Shown here: piece by piece, positions 44,842 through 53,802 of the stretch
Layout of the letters: each line of letters begins with the position of its first letter
Position numbering within the stretch: position 1 is the first letter of the stretch
Assembly: GCA_000824845.1 (NCBI GenBank)
Contig: CCNC01000045.1
Location: 1 to 64,000, forward strand
Length of the DNA stretch: 64,000 bases
DNA from: Mesorhizobium sp. ORS 3359
Lineage (GTDB): Bacteria; Pseudomonadota; Alphaproteobacteria; Rhizobiales; Rhizobiaceae
Direction of reading: 5' to 3'
Notes under the pieces: generated by a model
What the model saw: the letters and a program-made list of their open reading frames with translations, nothing else
Database searches by the model: none
What the model was told of the DNA's origin: nothing
Translations under genes and position numbers: made by a program

Positions 44842-45666
44842 TTAGGGCTGGTCGAAATCGGTGGCGATCGTGATGTCGCGCCAGGCGTCGATATCGCTGC
44901 GAAAGGAAGCCAGCTTTCGCTCGGCGATCGCATGCGCGATCGGACCGAGCGGCAGATGAAGCGGGGCGTCATCGGCGTCGACCGCCCGCAGGATCACCGC
45001 GATCGCCTTGTCGGGATCGCCGGCCTGATTGCCGTTGTTGGTTTCGCGATAGTGCTTGCGCGAGGTCGCGGCATGTTCCGGCATCTCGTTGGCTGCCATC
45101 GTGATCGAACGGCCAAGAAAATCGGTGCGAAACGGCCCAGGCTCGACGATCAGCACGCGAATGCCGAACGGCTTCAACTCGCCGGCGAGGGCCTCGGAAA
45201 TCCCTTCCACGGCAAATTTGGCGGCGTGGTAATAGCCTCCGCCGCCGCGGCCCTCGATGCCTGCGCCGGACGACATATTGACGATCGTTCCGCCCGAACG
45301 TCGTAGGACAGGCAAGGCGGCTCTGGTGGTTTCGATCAGACCGAAGACGTTTACCTCGAACATCAGCCGATATTCCTCGGGCGTGCCTTCCTCGATCGCG
45401 CCGAACAGCGCGTAGCCGGCATTGTTCACGAGCACCTCAAATCCGCCAAAGGTCTCGACCGCCTTTGCGACCGCTGCCTTGGCTGCCGCCGCATCGGTCA
45501 CGTCGAGCGGCAAGGTGATCATGCGGCCGCCGAAAGGCTCGGCCATTGCCTCGATCGTCTTGACATTGCGGGCCGTCGCGATGACCCGGTCGCCACGCTG
45601 TGCTGCGGCGAGCGCGAGCCGCTGGCCGAAGCCGCTTGAGCAGCCTGTGATGAGCCAAGTTTTCAC
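44842..45666 (-). CDS. Short-chain dehydrogenase/reductase
   Basis: This 274-residue SDR starts at the GTG at 45666 (TWLITGCSSGFGQRLALAAA), with GGAGAAG upstream. The cofactor motif TGCSSGFG, the NNAG motif (VLVNNAGYALFG) and the active site Ser with Y-x-x-x-K (YYHAAKFAVEG) are all intact. The classical-SDR pattern and the Gly-rich loop without an acidic residue after beta 2 (ATARN) suggest NADP(H). The frame is open upstream to about 45870, but that part has no SDR features. It is flanked by hydrolases under the divergent LysR regulator. Confidence 0.87.
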   Translation of the reverse strand: MKTWLITGCSSGFGQRLALAAAQRGDRVIATARNVKTIEAMAEPFGGRMITLPLDVTDAAAAKAAVAKAVETFGGFEVLVNNAGYALFGAIEEGTPEEYRLMFEVNVFGLIETTRAALPVLRRSGGTIVNMSSGAGIEGRGGGGYYHAAKFAVEGISEALAGELKPFGIRVLIVEPGPFRTDFLGRSITMAANEMPEHAATSRKHYRETNNGNQAGDPDKAIAVILRAVDADDAPLHLPLGPIAHAIAERKLASFRSDIDAWRDITIATDFDQP

Positions 45667-45917
45667 TACTTCTTCTCCGAGTTTGTTTTCAGACGACGCC
45701 ACGCTGCCGTCGCCGCGAACCGTCATGTCGGCCATGACGACCAGTCCTTCTCCCCGAGGCCCCGCCGAGACAGCTTTGCTCAGCTCCTCGCGGACAGCTT
45801 CAAGCATCGGGAGACCCGCGCCGATGCGTTGGCCGGTCGCGATGCCGAAGCCACAGTGGCTTCGGCGCATGGGTCACGAAACTTCCGGCCCTGAGCCTGA
45901 ACATCAGGGCGTCGGCT

Positions 45918-46670
45918 TCATTTGCTCGCCGCTTCGGCGATGACATCGGCGACTTCGCGCGGATGCGAGATATAGATCGCATGGCTGGCACCGGGCACCT
46001 CGGTGACCTTCGCACTTGCCCGCTTGTACATAGACCGCTCCGCCTCGGCGCTGATAGCCATGTCCAGCCCGGCCACGATGCCGTAGCTCGGCTTGGTCTT
46101 CCAGGCCGCGTGCTGCGTCTTGGTTCCGAGGATCTTCGCCGAAACCGGCACCTGCGAGTCGGTCATGAAATCCGTCTCGGCTTTGGACAGGTCAGCGGCG
46201 AATCCCGTCCGGAACTTCGCGGGGTCGAACAGCAGGAAGCCGTCAGAAGTCGCCTTGAACGCGTCTGCGGTCGGACTCGGCCACTTCTCAAACAGATCGC
46301 CTACGCCCTCGCCAACATCCGGGACGATGGCCGCGACATAGACAAGTGCCGAAACCTTCGGGTCGACGCCGGCTTCGGTGATGATCTGACCACCATAGCT
46401 GTGGCCGACGAGCACGACCGGCCCATTTTGCTGCTCGATGGCGCGGTGAACCGCCTGAACGTCATCCGCCAGCGAAGTGTTCGGTTCCTGAACGACCGTG
46501 ACTTTCAAGCCCTTGGCGACCAAGCGCTCATAAACGCCCCTCCAGCCGCTGCCATCGACCAACGCGCCATGGACCAAAATAACATTTTGGGCCGGCTGCG
46601 CGAAAGCGGAGGGCGCGCCGAACACCGCTGCAAGAGCCGCAGCACCGAGATAGAGAGATTTGAGGGACAT
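45918..46670 (-). CDS. Exported alpha/beta hydrolase (esterase-like)
   Basis: This 250-residue enzyme starts with a Sec signal peptide (LYLGAAALAAVFGAPSAFA). The mature part has VILVHGALVDGSGWRGVYER, the nucleophile Ser in VLVGHSYGGQIITEAG, VSALVYVAAIVPDVGE and a terminal His in GASHAIYISHPREV. This pattern (H-G-A-x-x-D-G-S-G-W) matches the EstC/salicylate-esterase-like family. It would act in the periplasm. It is the first gene of the set, and its start lies 65 bp from the LysR-box-like dyad. Confidence 0.85.
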   Translation of the reverse strand: MSLKSLYLGAAALAAVFGAPSAFAQPAQNVILVHGALVDGSGWRGVYERLVAKGLKVTVVQEPNTSLADDVQAVHRAIEQQNGPVVLVGHSYGGQIITEAGVDPKVSALVYVAAIVPDVGEGVGDLFEKWPSPTADAFKATSDGFLLFDPAKFRTGFAADLSKAETDFMTDSQVPVSAKILGTKTQHAAWKTKPSYGIVAGLDMAISAEAERSMYKRASAKVTEVPGASHAIYISHPREVADVIAEAASK

Positions 46671-46734
46671 TTGCCAATCCTTCCGAATGACATGAGGTGA
46701 TCGACGAGAGACGGTCCGATGGGCCGATGGTGGG

Positions 46735-46752
46735 AATCTAGGTGCTTAGATT
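46735..46752. promoter_or_regulatory. LysR-type operator-like dyad
   Basis: AATCTAGGTGCTTAGATT is a perfect 6+6 inverted repeat that fits the T-N11-A rule. It lies 57 bp upstream of the LysR start and 65 bp upstream of the divergent hydrolase. Confidence 0.5.
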
Positions 46753-46808
46753 TGTTCTTTAACTGACATAAATGTATTCTCGGCGTTCAGTTTTGTGTGG
46801 GCAGTCTC

Positions 46809-47669
46809 ATGGAATGGAGTGACGTCAGGATCTTTCTTGCTATTGCGCGATCCGGCACGCTCGGCGGCGCCGCGCGTTCTCTTCAGACTAGCCATCCGAC
46901 CGTCGGCAGGCGCCTTCGTGCACTTGAGCAGGCGATCGGTCACACGCTTTTCCAGCGGACAGCGGACGGTCTTGTTCTGACCGACGAGGGCCACGGGATC
47001 ATCGCGCTGGCGGAGCAGATGGAAGAAGGCGCGCTGGCCATGGAGCGCCGGCTTGCGGGGCAGGAGCAGAATCTCAAAGGCAGTCTGCGAATTTCATCAG
47101 CGGACTGGTTCGGCGCCTATGTCCTGCCTCCTATCCTGGCGGATTTCTCGAAAGCCTACCCCAATGTCGACGTTGAAATCCTGACCGGCACACGCCTGTT
47201 CAACCTCGCCCAGCGAGAGGCCGACGTCGCTTTTCGTATCGTTCCGTTCAATACTGCCGATGTCGTTCAGCGGCGGCTCTTCAGGCTCGAATACGGCGTC
47301 TACATTGCCGAGGAGGAGACCGATCCCAAATATGGCGATGGGACCGGTTTCCGGCTGATCACCCATGACACATCCACGGGGAATTTCCCTGACATCGCAT
47401 GGCTCGTCGAGAGTTTCCCCAACGCGAGACCGGTCCTGCGGTCGAACAACCGCAACGTCCAGGGGCGTATGTGCCGGCAAGGCGTCGGCATCGCTGTTCT
47501 GCCCCGCGTGGTCGGCAATCAGATCCCGGGTATCCGCAGACTGGAACTCCCGACGTCGCCGCCAGCGCGAGACATTTGGATGGGATACCACCGAGACCTA
47601 CGGCGTCTTCAGCGTCTTCGCGCGTTCATCTCGACCGTATCGGACCATCTCGTGAACGCGACCGCATGA
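46809..47669 (+). CDS. LysR-family regulator
   Basis: This 286-residue regulator has an N-terminal winged helix (FLAIARSGTLGGAARSLQTS, then HPTVGRRLRALEQAIG) and a LysR effector-binding domain (LKGSLRISSADWFGAYVLPP, DVEILTGTRLFNLAQREADV). The first helix-turn-helix pattern (H-P-T-V-G-R-R) belongs to the group that commonly sits opposite SDR/hydrolase operons. The ATG at 46809 is used in preference to a GTG at 46797. It is divergent from the hydrolase/SDR/epoxide hydrolase/VOC set, with an inverted repeat in between, so it most likely controls that set. Ligand unknown. Confidence 0.87.
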   Translation: MEWSDVRIFLAIARSGTLGGAARSLQTSHPTVGRRLRALEQAIGHTLFQRTADGLVLTDEGHGIIALAEQMEEGALAMERRLAGQEQNLKGSLRISSADWFGAYVLPPILADFSKAYPNVDVEILTGTRLFNLAQREADVAFRIVPFNTADVVQRRLFRLEYGVYIAEEETDPKYGDGTGFRLITHDTSTGNFPDIAWLVESFPNARPVLRSNNRNVQGRMCRQGVGIAVLPRVVGNQIPGIRRLELPTSPPARDIWMGYHRDLRRLQRLRAFISTVSDHLVNATA

Positions 47670-47759
47670 TGTGCGGTGCGGAAATGACTCAACGTTCCCG
47701 GTGCCGAGGACCCCGTCTTTCCCGGCTCTGAACCGGTGCATCAGCACAAAAGCACCGCG

Positions 47760-49265
47760 TCAGACCAGGGCGCACACCGTCTTCGTCTCGAGATAGTTCT
47801 CCAGGCCGGGCGCGCCGTTCTCGTAGCCCCAACCGGACTGCTTATGCCCGCCCTTGGGCAGCTCCGGCGAGAAGTAGGAATGGCAGTTGATCCATACGGT
47901 GCCGGAACGGATGCGCGCCGACAGACGATGCGCGGTGGAGAGATCGCGCGTCCATAGGCTGGCGGCGAGGCCATAGGGGGAGTCATTGGCAAAGGCGACC
48001 GCCTCATCCAGCTCGTCGAACGGCGTCACGGCGACGACGGGTCCGAAAATCTCCTCGCGCATCATCCGCATCTGCGGCCTGACGCTTGTGACGACGGTAG
48101 GCTCGAAGAAGGTGCCCGTCCGCTTTCCGCCGACAACGATGTCGGCGCCGGCTTGCTCGCCTTCCGCGACATAGGCCGCGACGCGTTCGGCCTGGACCGC
48201 GTTGACCAGCGGCCCGAGATCGGTAAGGGGGTCGAGCCCGTGACCGAGCCTCAGCTTCGCCGCCTCCCTTGCCAGCCCCTCGATCAGCTTTTCGCAGATC
48301 GAGCGATGGGCATAGACGCGTGAGCCGGCGACGCAGACCTGGCCGGCATTGGCGAAGATGCCGCGCGCGATGCCGGGGATCGCGAGCCCCATATCGGCAT
48401 CGGGCATGACGATAGCCGGCGACTTGCCGCCGAGCTCGAGCGTGAGCTTCTTCAGATTGCCGCTTGCGGCAGTGACGATCAGCTTGCCGACCTCGGTTGA
48501 GCCGGTGAAGGCGACCTTGTCGACACCCGGATGCGCGGCGAGCGCGGCGCCGACCGTCTCGCCCGGGCCGGTGACGATATTGACCACGCCGGCCGGCAGG
48601 CCGGCCTCGATCATGAGCTCACCAAGCCTCAGCGCCGTGAGCGAGGTCTCCTCGGCCGGCTTCAACACCACGGTGCAGCCGGCAGCCAGTGCGGGCGCGA
48701 GCTTCATCGCCGCCATCAACAGCGGCGAGTTCCATGGCGTAATGGCCGCCACCACGCCGATCGGCTCGCGCGTCGTATAGGCGAAGATCTTCTTGCCCAC
48801 CGGCTGGTGTGAGATGGAGGTGGGAATGGTCGTGCCAAGGATCTTGGTGGCGAAGCCGGCGAAGTAGCGGAACTGCTCGGCGGCTGCCGGTATTTCGCCG
48901 AAGCGCGCGGTCTTCAGCGATTTGCCCTGGTCGAGGGTCTCGAGCTCGGCAAGCTCGTCCGCTTGGCGGTCGATCGCCTCACCGATCCGCCACAAAAGCT
49001 TGCCGCGCGCCGAGGGCGTCATGCCGCGCCAGGCATCGCTCTCGAACGCGCAGCGAGCCGCCGCTACGGCCCGGTCGGCATCCTCCGCGGTGCCCTGCGC
49101 AAGCTTGGCGAGCAGGCGTCCGCTGGCGGGATCGGTGGCCGGCATGGTCGCGCCATCGGAAGCGTCGTACCATCGGCCGCCAATCAGGTGCTGCAGGCGT
49201 GGTCGCGCGAGAAACGCCTTCACGCCTTCGTGCCTGGGATCGCTGTTGCGGATGGCGATGGTCAT
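47760..49265 (-). CDS. NAD(P)-dependent aldehyde dehydrogenase
   Basis: This 501-residue enzyme has all class landmarks: AAITPWNSPLLMAAMKLAPA (Asn of the oxyanion hole), KVAFTGSTEVGKLI, the general base in LTLELGGKSPAIVM and the nucleophile in NAGQVCVAGSR, with EEIFGPVVAVTPF near the end. It resembles the betaine/semialdehyde group. It is the promoter-distal gene of the purine-related cluster, 17 bp after the 2Fe-2S subunit gene. Its substrate could be a product of the GMC oxidoreductase upstream or an aldehyde from the oxygenase; both are inference. Confidence 0.88.
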   Translation of the reverse strand: MTIAIRNSDPRHEGVKAFLARPRLQHLIGGRWYDASDGATMPATDPASGRLLAKLAQGTAEDADRAVAAARCAFESDAWRGMTPSARGKLLWRIGEAIDRQADELAELETLDQGKSLKTARFGEIPAAAEQFRYFAGFATKILGTTIPTSISHQPVGKKIFAYTTREPIGVVAAITPWNSPLLMAAMKLAPALAAGCTVVLKPAEETSLTALRLGELMIEAGLPAGVVNIVTGPGETVGAALAAHPGVDKVAFTGSTEVGKLIVTAASGNLKKLTLELGGKSPAIVMPDADMGLAIPGIARGIFANAGQVCVAGSRVYAHRSICEKLIEGLAREAAKLRLGHGLDPLTDLGPLVNAVQAERVAAYVAEGEQAGADIVVGGKRTGTFFEPTVVTSVRPQMRMMREEIFGPVVAVTPFDELDEAVAFANDSPYGLAASLWTRDLSTAHRLSARIRSGTVWINCHSYFSPELPKGGHKQSGWGYENGAPGLENYLETKTVCALV

Positions 49266-49282
49266 GGCCCGGGTTCCGTTTT

Positions 49283-49786
49283 TCAGCCGTGTGTCGGTTG
49301 CGGAGCGCTGCGGTCCGCCATTGCCCTGACGGCGGCGAGCGCTCCACGGATGATGGAGTGATAGCCGGTGCAGCGGCAGATATTGCCTTCGAGCGCCGCG
49401 CGGATGGCGGGCTCGTCGGCCTCGAGGTGCTCACGCAGCAGCGCCGTCAGCGCGATCGTGAAGCCCGGCGCGCAATAGCCGCACTGGAAGGCGTTCTCCT
49501 CGGCGAGCGCGCTGCGGATGATGGCCGCCTCGGGCAGGGCGTCGAGACCTTCGGGCGTGAGGATATCCGCGCCGTCGATCTGCCAGGCCATCAGCAGGCA
49601 GGCATTCACCGGCCGCCCGTCGATCAGGACTGCGCAGGCACCGCAGCGGCCGATGCCGCACGCCTTCTTGGCCGCCGTCAGCCCCAGCCGCTCGCGCAGC
49701 ATGTCGACGAGGCGCATCTCCGGCGGAACCTGCATCGCCGTGTCCGCGCCGTTGAGGCGAAAGGCGACCGCAATCGTCTCGATCAT
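49283..49786 (-). CDS. 2Fe-2S subunit of a molybdenum hydroxylase (CoxS/XdhA-N type)
   Basis: This 167-residue protein carries two 2Fe-2S clusters. The plant-ferredoxin-like site is C43-x4-C48-x2-C51 with C63 (ACGIGRCGACAVLIDG), and the second site is C102-x2-C105 with C137 and C139 (FQCGYCAPGF and NICRCTGYH). This is the electron-transfer subunit for xanthine dehydrogenase/carbon monoxide dehydrogenase-type enzymes. It starts at 49786, overlapping the FAD/Mo subunit stop (ATGA), so the two are co-translated. It carries electrons from the Mo site to FAD. Confidence 0.92.
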   Translation of the reverse strand: MIETIAVAFRLNGADTAMQVPPEMRLVDMLRERLGLTAAKKACGIGRCGACAVLIDGRPVNACLLMAWQIDGADILTPEGLDALPEAAIIRSALAEENAFQCGYCAPGFTIALTALLREHLEADEPAIRAALEGNICRCTGYHSIIRGALAAVRAMADRSAPQPTHG

Positions 49787-52700
49787 GCCGCCGCTCCCAG
49801 CGCGTCGAGCAGCCTTTCGGCATCGAAGGGCGCGGCGTGCGGCCAGACGCCGGTCGCGTCGGCAACCGCATTGGCGATCGCCGGCGTGACCGCGCCGATG
49901 CCGAGCTCGCCGGCGCCGCGCGGCCCGAACGGGTCGCCGGCGTCGAGGTCCTCGAGCGCGTAGATTGCGACGGATTCGGGCGCGTCGGCGATGCTGGGCA
50001 TCATGTAGCTGTCCAGGTTGGCGGTGAGGTAGCGGCCGTCCTGCATGGCGGCGTGCTCGGTCAGCGTGAAGCCGACGCCCTGCAGCCCGCCGCCTTCGAT
50101 CTGGCCGAGATAGGCGGCGAGATCGAGGATCGGCCCGGCGGCGGTATGCTGGCTGAGATCGAGCACGCGCACCTGCCCGGTGATGCGGCTGACGGCCACC
50201 CGCGCCAGGGCCACGCCGAAGGCGAAGATCATGCGGGCATTGCCCTCGAAATAGTCAGACTTGGGAAATTCGAAGCTCGTTGCCGCGAAAGGCAGTTCTT
50301 CGGGATCGAGCCCTTCCGCCAGGGCGGCGAAGCTCAGCAGCAGCTCGCCGCTGTTCGAATGGCGCTCGACGATGCCGCCCGGTGCGATCGCCAGAGTTGC
50401 GGGCTCCCGGCCGAGGCGTTGGGCCGCGCGAGCTAGGATGCGCTCGGCCAGCGCCGGAGCCGTCTCCGCCGCGACCTTCCACACGACGAAGGTGCCGCGC
50501 GACGCCGTGGTCGAGCCGGATTCCGGGGCACGGCCCGTATCGCCGGTCACCGGCCTGACGTCGTCGCGGCCGCAACCGAGCGCGGCGGCGACGGCGGACC
50601 TGATCGAGGTCAGCAGGCCTTGGCCCATCTCGTCCAAGCCGTAGAGCGCCTCGATCGCGCCATCGGCAGCGAGCCGCAACGCGCCGCCCGCGGGGTCGGG
50701 CGGCAGCGAGCCCAGCCCGTTGCCCTGGTAGTTCATCGCCATGCCGGTGCCGACGATCTCGGAACCATCATCGGATGGGCCGCGAGGCTTTTGCCAGATC
50801 GGGTCGGCCGCGGCGGCCTCGAGCATTTCCTCGAGGCGTTCGGACAGCGCGACGACCTGGCCGAGATAGCCGCGCGTGCCAGGCTTGCGCATATTCCTGC
50901 GGCGGATTTCCAAGACATCCAGTCCGCATTCCGCTGCCAGCCGGTCCATCTGGCATTCGACGGCGTAGGCCATTTGGTTGGCGCCAAAGCCGCGGAAGGC
51001 GCCGCACACGCCGTTGTTGGTATAGGCGAGCCTGCCTGACGTGCGAACATTCCGAACCACATAGGGCCCGCAGGCGTGTTCGAGCGCAGTTTCCAGGACC
51101 GCGGGCCCAAGCGAGGCGTAGGCGCCGGCGTCGGAGATCACATCCACCTGTTGGGCAAGCAGCAAGCCGTCCGCATCGCAGGCCGTGCGCATGCGGATCT
51201 TCATCGCGTTGCGCTTGGCGCCGGCAAGGACGGATTCGGCGCGGTCGAGCTGCAGGCGCACCGGCCGACCGGTCCTGAGGGCGAGCAAGGCGAGCGCCGG
51301 CTGCACGGTCAGCTCGTCCTTGCCGCCGAACGCGCCTCCCGTCGGACTGGTTACGACCCGGATCTTCTCCTCCGGCAGGCCAAGGACGCGCGAAAGCTGC
51401 AGCCGGTCGCGCAGGCCGTACTGGCCGCCGGCACAGACATTCAGCGTTCCATCCGTATCTACGAAGGCGTGGCCGCCTTCGGTTTCCATGAAACCGTGCA
51501 TCTGGCGCGGCGTTTCGTAGACGGCCTCGACGACGTGGGCGGCGCGGGCAAAACCCTCGGCGATGTCGCCGCGTTCGAAGCCGAGGGAGGTTTGCAAATT
51601 GCCCGCCGCGTGCACGGGCTCGGCGTCGGGTGAAAGCGCCTGCTCCGGATCGGAGACGACGGGCAGCGGCCCATAGCGCACCTGGATGAGGCCGAGCGCG
51701 CGCTCGGCGGTCTCGGCATCGACCGCCGCCACCGCTGCGACGGCATCTCCGACATAGCGGACCTTGTCGAAGCAGAGCGCCGGCTGGTCTTGCACGACAA
51801 TGCCGAAAGCGTTGCTTCCGGCGATGTCACGATACGTGACGACTGCCGCGACGCCGGGCAAGGCCTCAGCCGCGCTTGTGTCAATGGAGTGAATCCTCGC
51901 GTGAGGAATGGCGGCGCGCAAGATCCGACCCACCAGCATGCCCGGCTGGCGATGGTCGGTCAGGTATCTCAGCTTGCCCTCGATCTTGGCCGGCCCGTCT
52001 GGGCGTATGTGCCAGCGTTCTCCGGCGGTGGAGCGCGTCAGCCGGATTTCGCCGGCCGGCGGCGTGGCGGGGCGGGCAGCCGGAGCGGAGGGTCTGGAGG
52101 GTTGCGCGTCAGTTTTGTCGCCACCCAGCCCATGCACGAGGGCGTTGGCAGCAACCTTGCGGCGATAGCGAGCGGAACGGAAGGCATCGTCCGGAGCGAC
52201 GATCTCGCCCTCGATCGCCGCCCGCAATGCGTTCCAGTCGACGCCGGGAAACGGCTGGCCGACGAGCAGGGCCTCGGCTCCGCCGAGCCGGGCCGGCGTC
52301 ACCATGCCTCCGCCGACGGCCAGGCGTGCGGCTGCGACACGGCCGTCGACGATCTCGATCATGCCGGCGGCGCCGATCACGCTCGGCGTGAAGGCGGCGC
52401 GAAGGCCGATTTTGCGATGCGTCCAGCGGACATGCGCATCGGGAACCGGGACCGTGATCGCTTCGATGATCTCGCCGCCGGGCTCCTGACGCAGCCATTC
52501 GGAAAGCGGCAAGGTCCGGCGTCCTACCACGGAGGAGCTTTCAACACGGGCGTCGAGCGCGAGCAGGGCGGGGAGCAGGCAGCCGGTTCGGCCGGCAACG
52601 TTGCCGCCGACCGTCGCCAGATTGCGGACCGCCGGGCCTGCGGTCGCGCGGAGTGCCGCGGCGAGCAATGGCAGCTCTTCGCGCACGGTCGCGTCACGCT

Positions 52701-52923
52701 CCACAGCGCCCAGCGTCGTGAGTGCGCCGATCCGGAGCCCGTTGCCGGCAGGGACAATCCCCTTCAATCCGCCGATCTGGCCGATGTCGACAAGGCTGCG
52801 CGGCTTCGGCAGGCCCTTCGCCCACTCCAGCTGGAGCGCGGTTCCGCCGGCGACCAATCTCGCATCGCCGCCGGCAAGCATGGCCAGCGCGTCAGCGATC
52901 GATGCCGGGCGAAGCACCTGCAC
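49783..52923 (-). CDS. Fused FAD and molybdopterin subunits of a molybdenum hydroxylase
   Basis: This 1,046-residue polypeptide joins two chains that are separate in most CoxM/CoxL-type enzymes. Residues 1-270 form a CoxM-like FAD-binding domain (ARLVAGGTALQLEWAKG, NLATVGGNVAGRTG). After a Pro/Ala linker (about 275-295) the molybdopterin part starts (IEGKLRYLTDHRQPGMLVG) and contains GGAFGGKDELT, GAFRGFGANQMAYAVE and a likely catalytic Glu at about 1006 in GPRGAGELGIGAV. With the 2Fe-2S subunit it should hydroxylate a heterocycle such as a purine or pyrimidine, with water as oxygen source. GTG start at 52923, 2 bp after the upstream stop. Purine neighbours make a xanthine dehydrogenase-like role likely, but the fused layout differs from XdhA/XdhB. 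Confidence 0.87.
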   Translation of the reverse strand: MQVLRPASIADALAMLAGGDARLVAGGTALQLEWAKGLPKPRSLVDIGQIGGLKGIVPAGNGLRIGALTTLGAVERDATVREELPLLAAALRATAGPAVRNLATVGGNVAGRTGCLLPALLALDARVESSSVVGRRTLPLSEWLRQEPGGEIIEAITVPVPDAHVRWTHRKIGLRAAFTPSVIGAAGMIEIVDGRVAAARLAVGGGMVTPARLGGAEALLVGQPFPGVDWNALRAAIEGEIVAPDDAFRSARYRRKVAANALVHGLGGDKTDAQPSRPSAPAARPATPPAGEIRLTRSTAGERWHIRPDGPAKIEGKLRYLTDHRQPGMLVGRILRAAIPHARIHSIDTSAAEALPGVAAVVTYRDIAGSNAFGIVVQDQPALCFDKVRYVGDAVAAVAAVDAETAERALGLIQVRYGPLPVVSDPEQALSPDAEPVHAAGNLQTSLGFERGDIAEGFARAAHVVEAVYETPRQMHGFMETEGGHAFVDTDGTLNVCAGGQYGLRDRLQLSRVLGLPEEKIRVVTSPTGGAFGGKDELTVQPALALLALRTGRPVRLQLDRAESVLAGAKRNAMKIRMRTACDADGLLLAQQVDVISDAGAYASLGPAVLETALEHACGPYVVRNVRTSGRLAYTNNGVCGAFRGFGANQMAYAVECQMDRLAAECGLDVLEIRRRNMRKPGTRGYLGQVVALSERLEEMLEAAAADPIWQKPRGPSDDGSEIVGTGMAMNYQGNGLGSLPPDPAGGALRLAADGAIEALYGLDEMGQGLLTSIRSAVAAALGCGRDDVRPVTGDTGRAPESGSTTASRGTFVVWKVAAETAPALAERILARAAQRLGREPATLAIAPGGIVERHSNSGELLLSFAALAEGLDPEELPFAATSFEFPKSDYFEGNARMIFAFGVALARVAVSRITGQVRVLDLSQHTAAGPILDLAAYLGQIEGGGLQGVGFTLTEHAAMQDGRYLTANLDSYMMPSIADAPESVAIYALEDLDAGDPFGPRGAGELGIGAVTPAIANAVADATGVWPHAAPFDAERLLDALGAAA

Positions 52924-52925
52924 GG

Positions 52926-53789
52926 TCAGTGCGCCCCCGTCGTTCCGAACCGCAGGCCCTTCTCCTTGAGCCAGCGACGATAGGCGACCGAAGAGCCGTC
53001 CGCCCGCGTCGGGATCTCCAGGCGCGGTTCGAGCGGCAGCAGGAGGGGACGCTGGTTCTCGACGATGATCCGATCCTGCAGGAAGATCACCTGCTCGAAA
53101 TTGAGCAGCGCCGTGTCGGTCGAGGTCGCGTCGACGAGGTACATGACCGGCTGCGCGCGGCAGAGAGCCTCCTCGATCGGCTGGATGAAGAGCGCGATGG
53201 CATCGAGGCGGTCCGGCGCGCTGGGGCAGACGCGGTAGAGCGTCACCACGAACGGGCTTGGCACGCGGTAGGTGAGGTGCACGAAGTCGCCTGAGCTTTC
53301 CGTCGCCGCGATGCGCGGCTGGAAGAAGGTGCAGTTGGTGGCCCAGACCTCGTCCACGTCGCGGCGGATCTCACTCAGATAGCGCGGCACCTCGGTGTGC
53401 GGCTCCGAGCCGAGTATGTCGGTGTGCACGAAGGGGAAATGCGCCATGTCGAGGAAATTTTCCACGACGCGCAGGCCGGAGGCGCGCATCCTGACCCAGC
53501 CGCAGGGCACGAAGCGGCGGTCCGCCTCATGGCTTTCGGCGATGTCGAAGATGTCCTTGTTGGGCCGGCCGAGCGTCGTCCATATGCAGCCGTAGCGCTC
53601 CTGCGCGGGCAGGGCGCCGCTTCTTCCGCCGTCGTTCAAGATTTCACGGATGACCGGCGCTCCGGCCTCGTCGCGGCAGAGCTCGATGTCCTGGCCGAGC
53701 AGGCGCGTCACGACCGGAGCTTGTCCGAGTTCCACGGCGGTCGCCACCGCGTACCATTCGTCGAGCGCAGCCCTGTCGGTCGTCTTCAT
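52926..53789 (-). CDS. Ring-oxygenase catalytic subunit lacking its Rieske domain (NdmC-like)
   Basis: This 287-residue protein has the start of a Rieske-type oxygenase (EWYAVATAVELGQAPVVTRL, CRDEAGAPV), but where the Rieske C-x-H and C-x-x-H should follow there is only IREILNDGGRSGALPAQERY; the Rieske domain is cleanly missing. The catalytic half is intact: the non-haem iron motif ENFLDMAHFPFVH with H117 and H122, Asn111 and Asp114 for electron relay, and the third ligand Asp239 in FLQDRIIVENQ. Such enzymes need an external Rieske centre, as in 7-methylxanthine demethylase NdmC. A stand-alone Rieske protein lies 8 kb upstream in the same cluster. The ATG at 53789 has GGAG upstream. Confidence 0.78.
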   Translation of the reverse strand: MKTTDRAALDEWYAVATAVELGQAPVVTRLLGQDIELCRDEAGAPVIREILNDGGRSGALPAQERYGCIWTTLGRPNKDIFDIAESHEADRRFVPCGWVRMRASGLRVVENFLDMAHFPFVHTDILGSEPHTEVPRYLSEIRRDVDEVWATNCTFFQPRIAATESSGDFVHLTYRVPSPFVVTLYRVCPSAPDRLDAIALFIQPIEEALCRAQPVMYLVDATSTDTALLNFEQVIFLQDRIIVENQRPLLLPLEPRLEIPTRADGSSVAYRRWLKEKGLRFGTTGAH

Positions 53790-53802
53790 GGCTCCGCTCC
53801 GT

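Noticed and set aside
45667..45870. An N-terminal extension of the SDR
   Set aside because: The open stretch before the GTG at 45666 has no SDR features, and the GTG has a good ribosome-binding site and an SDR-like start.
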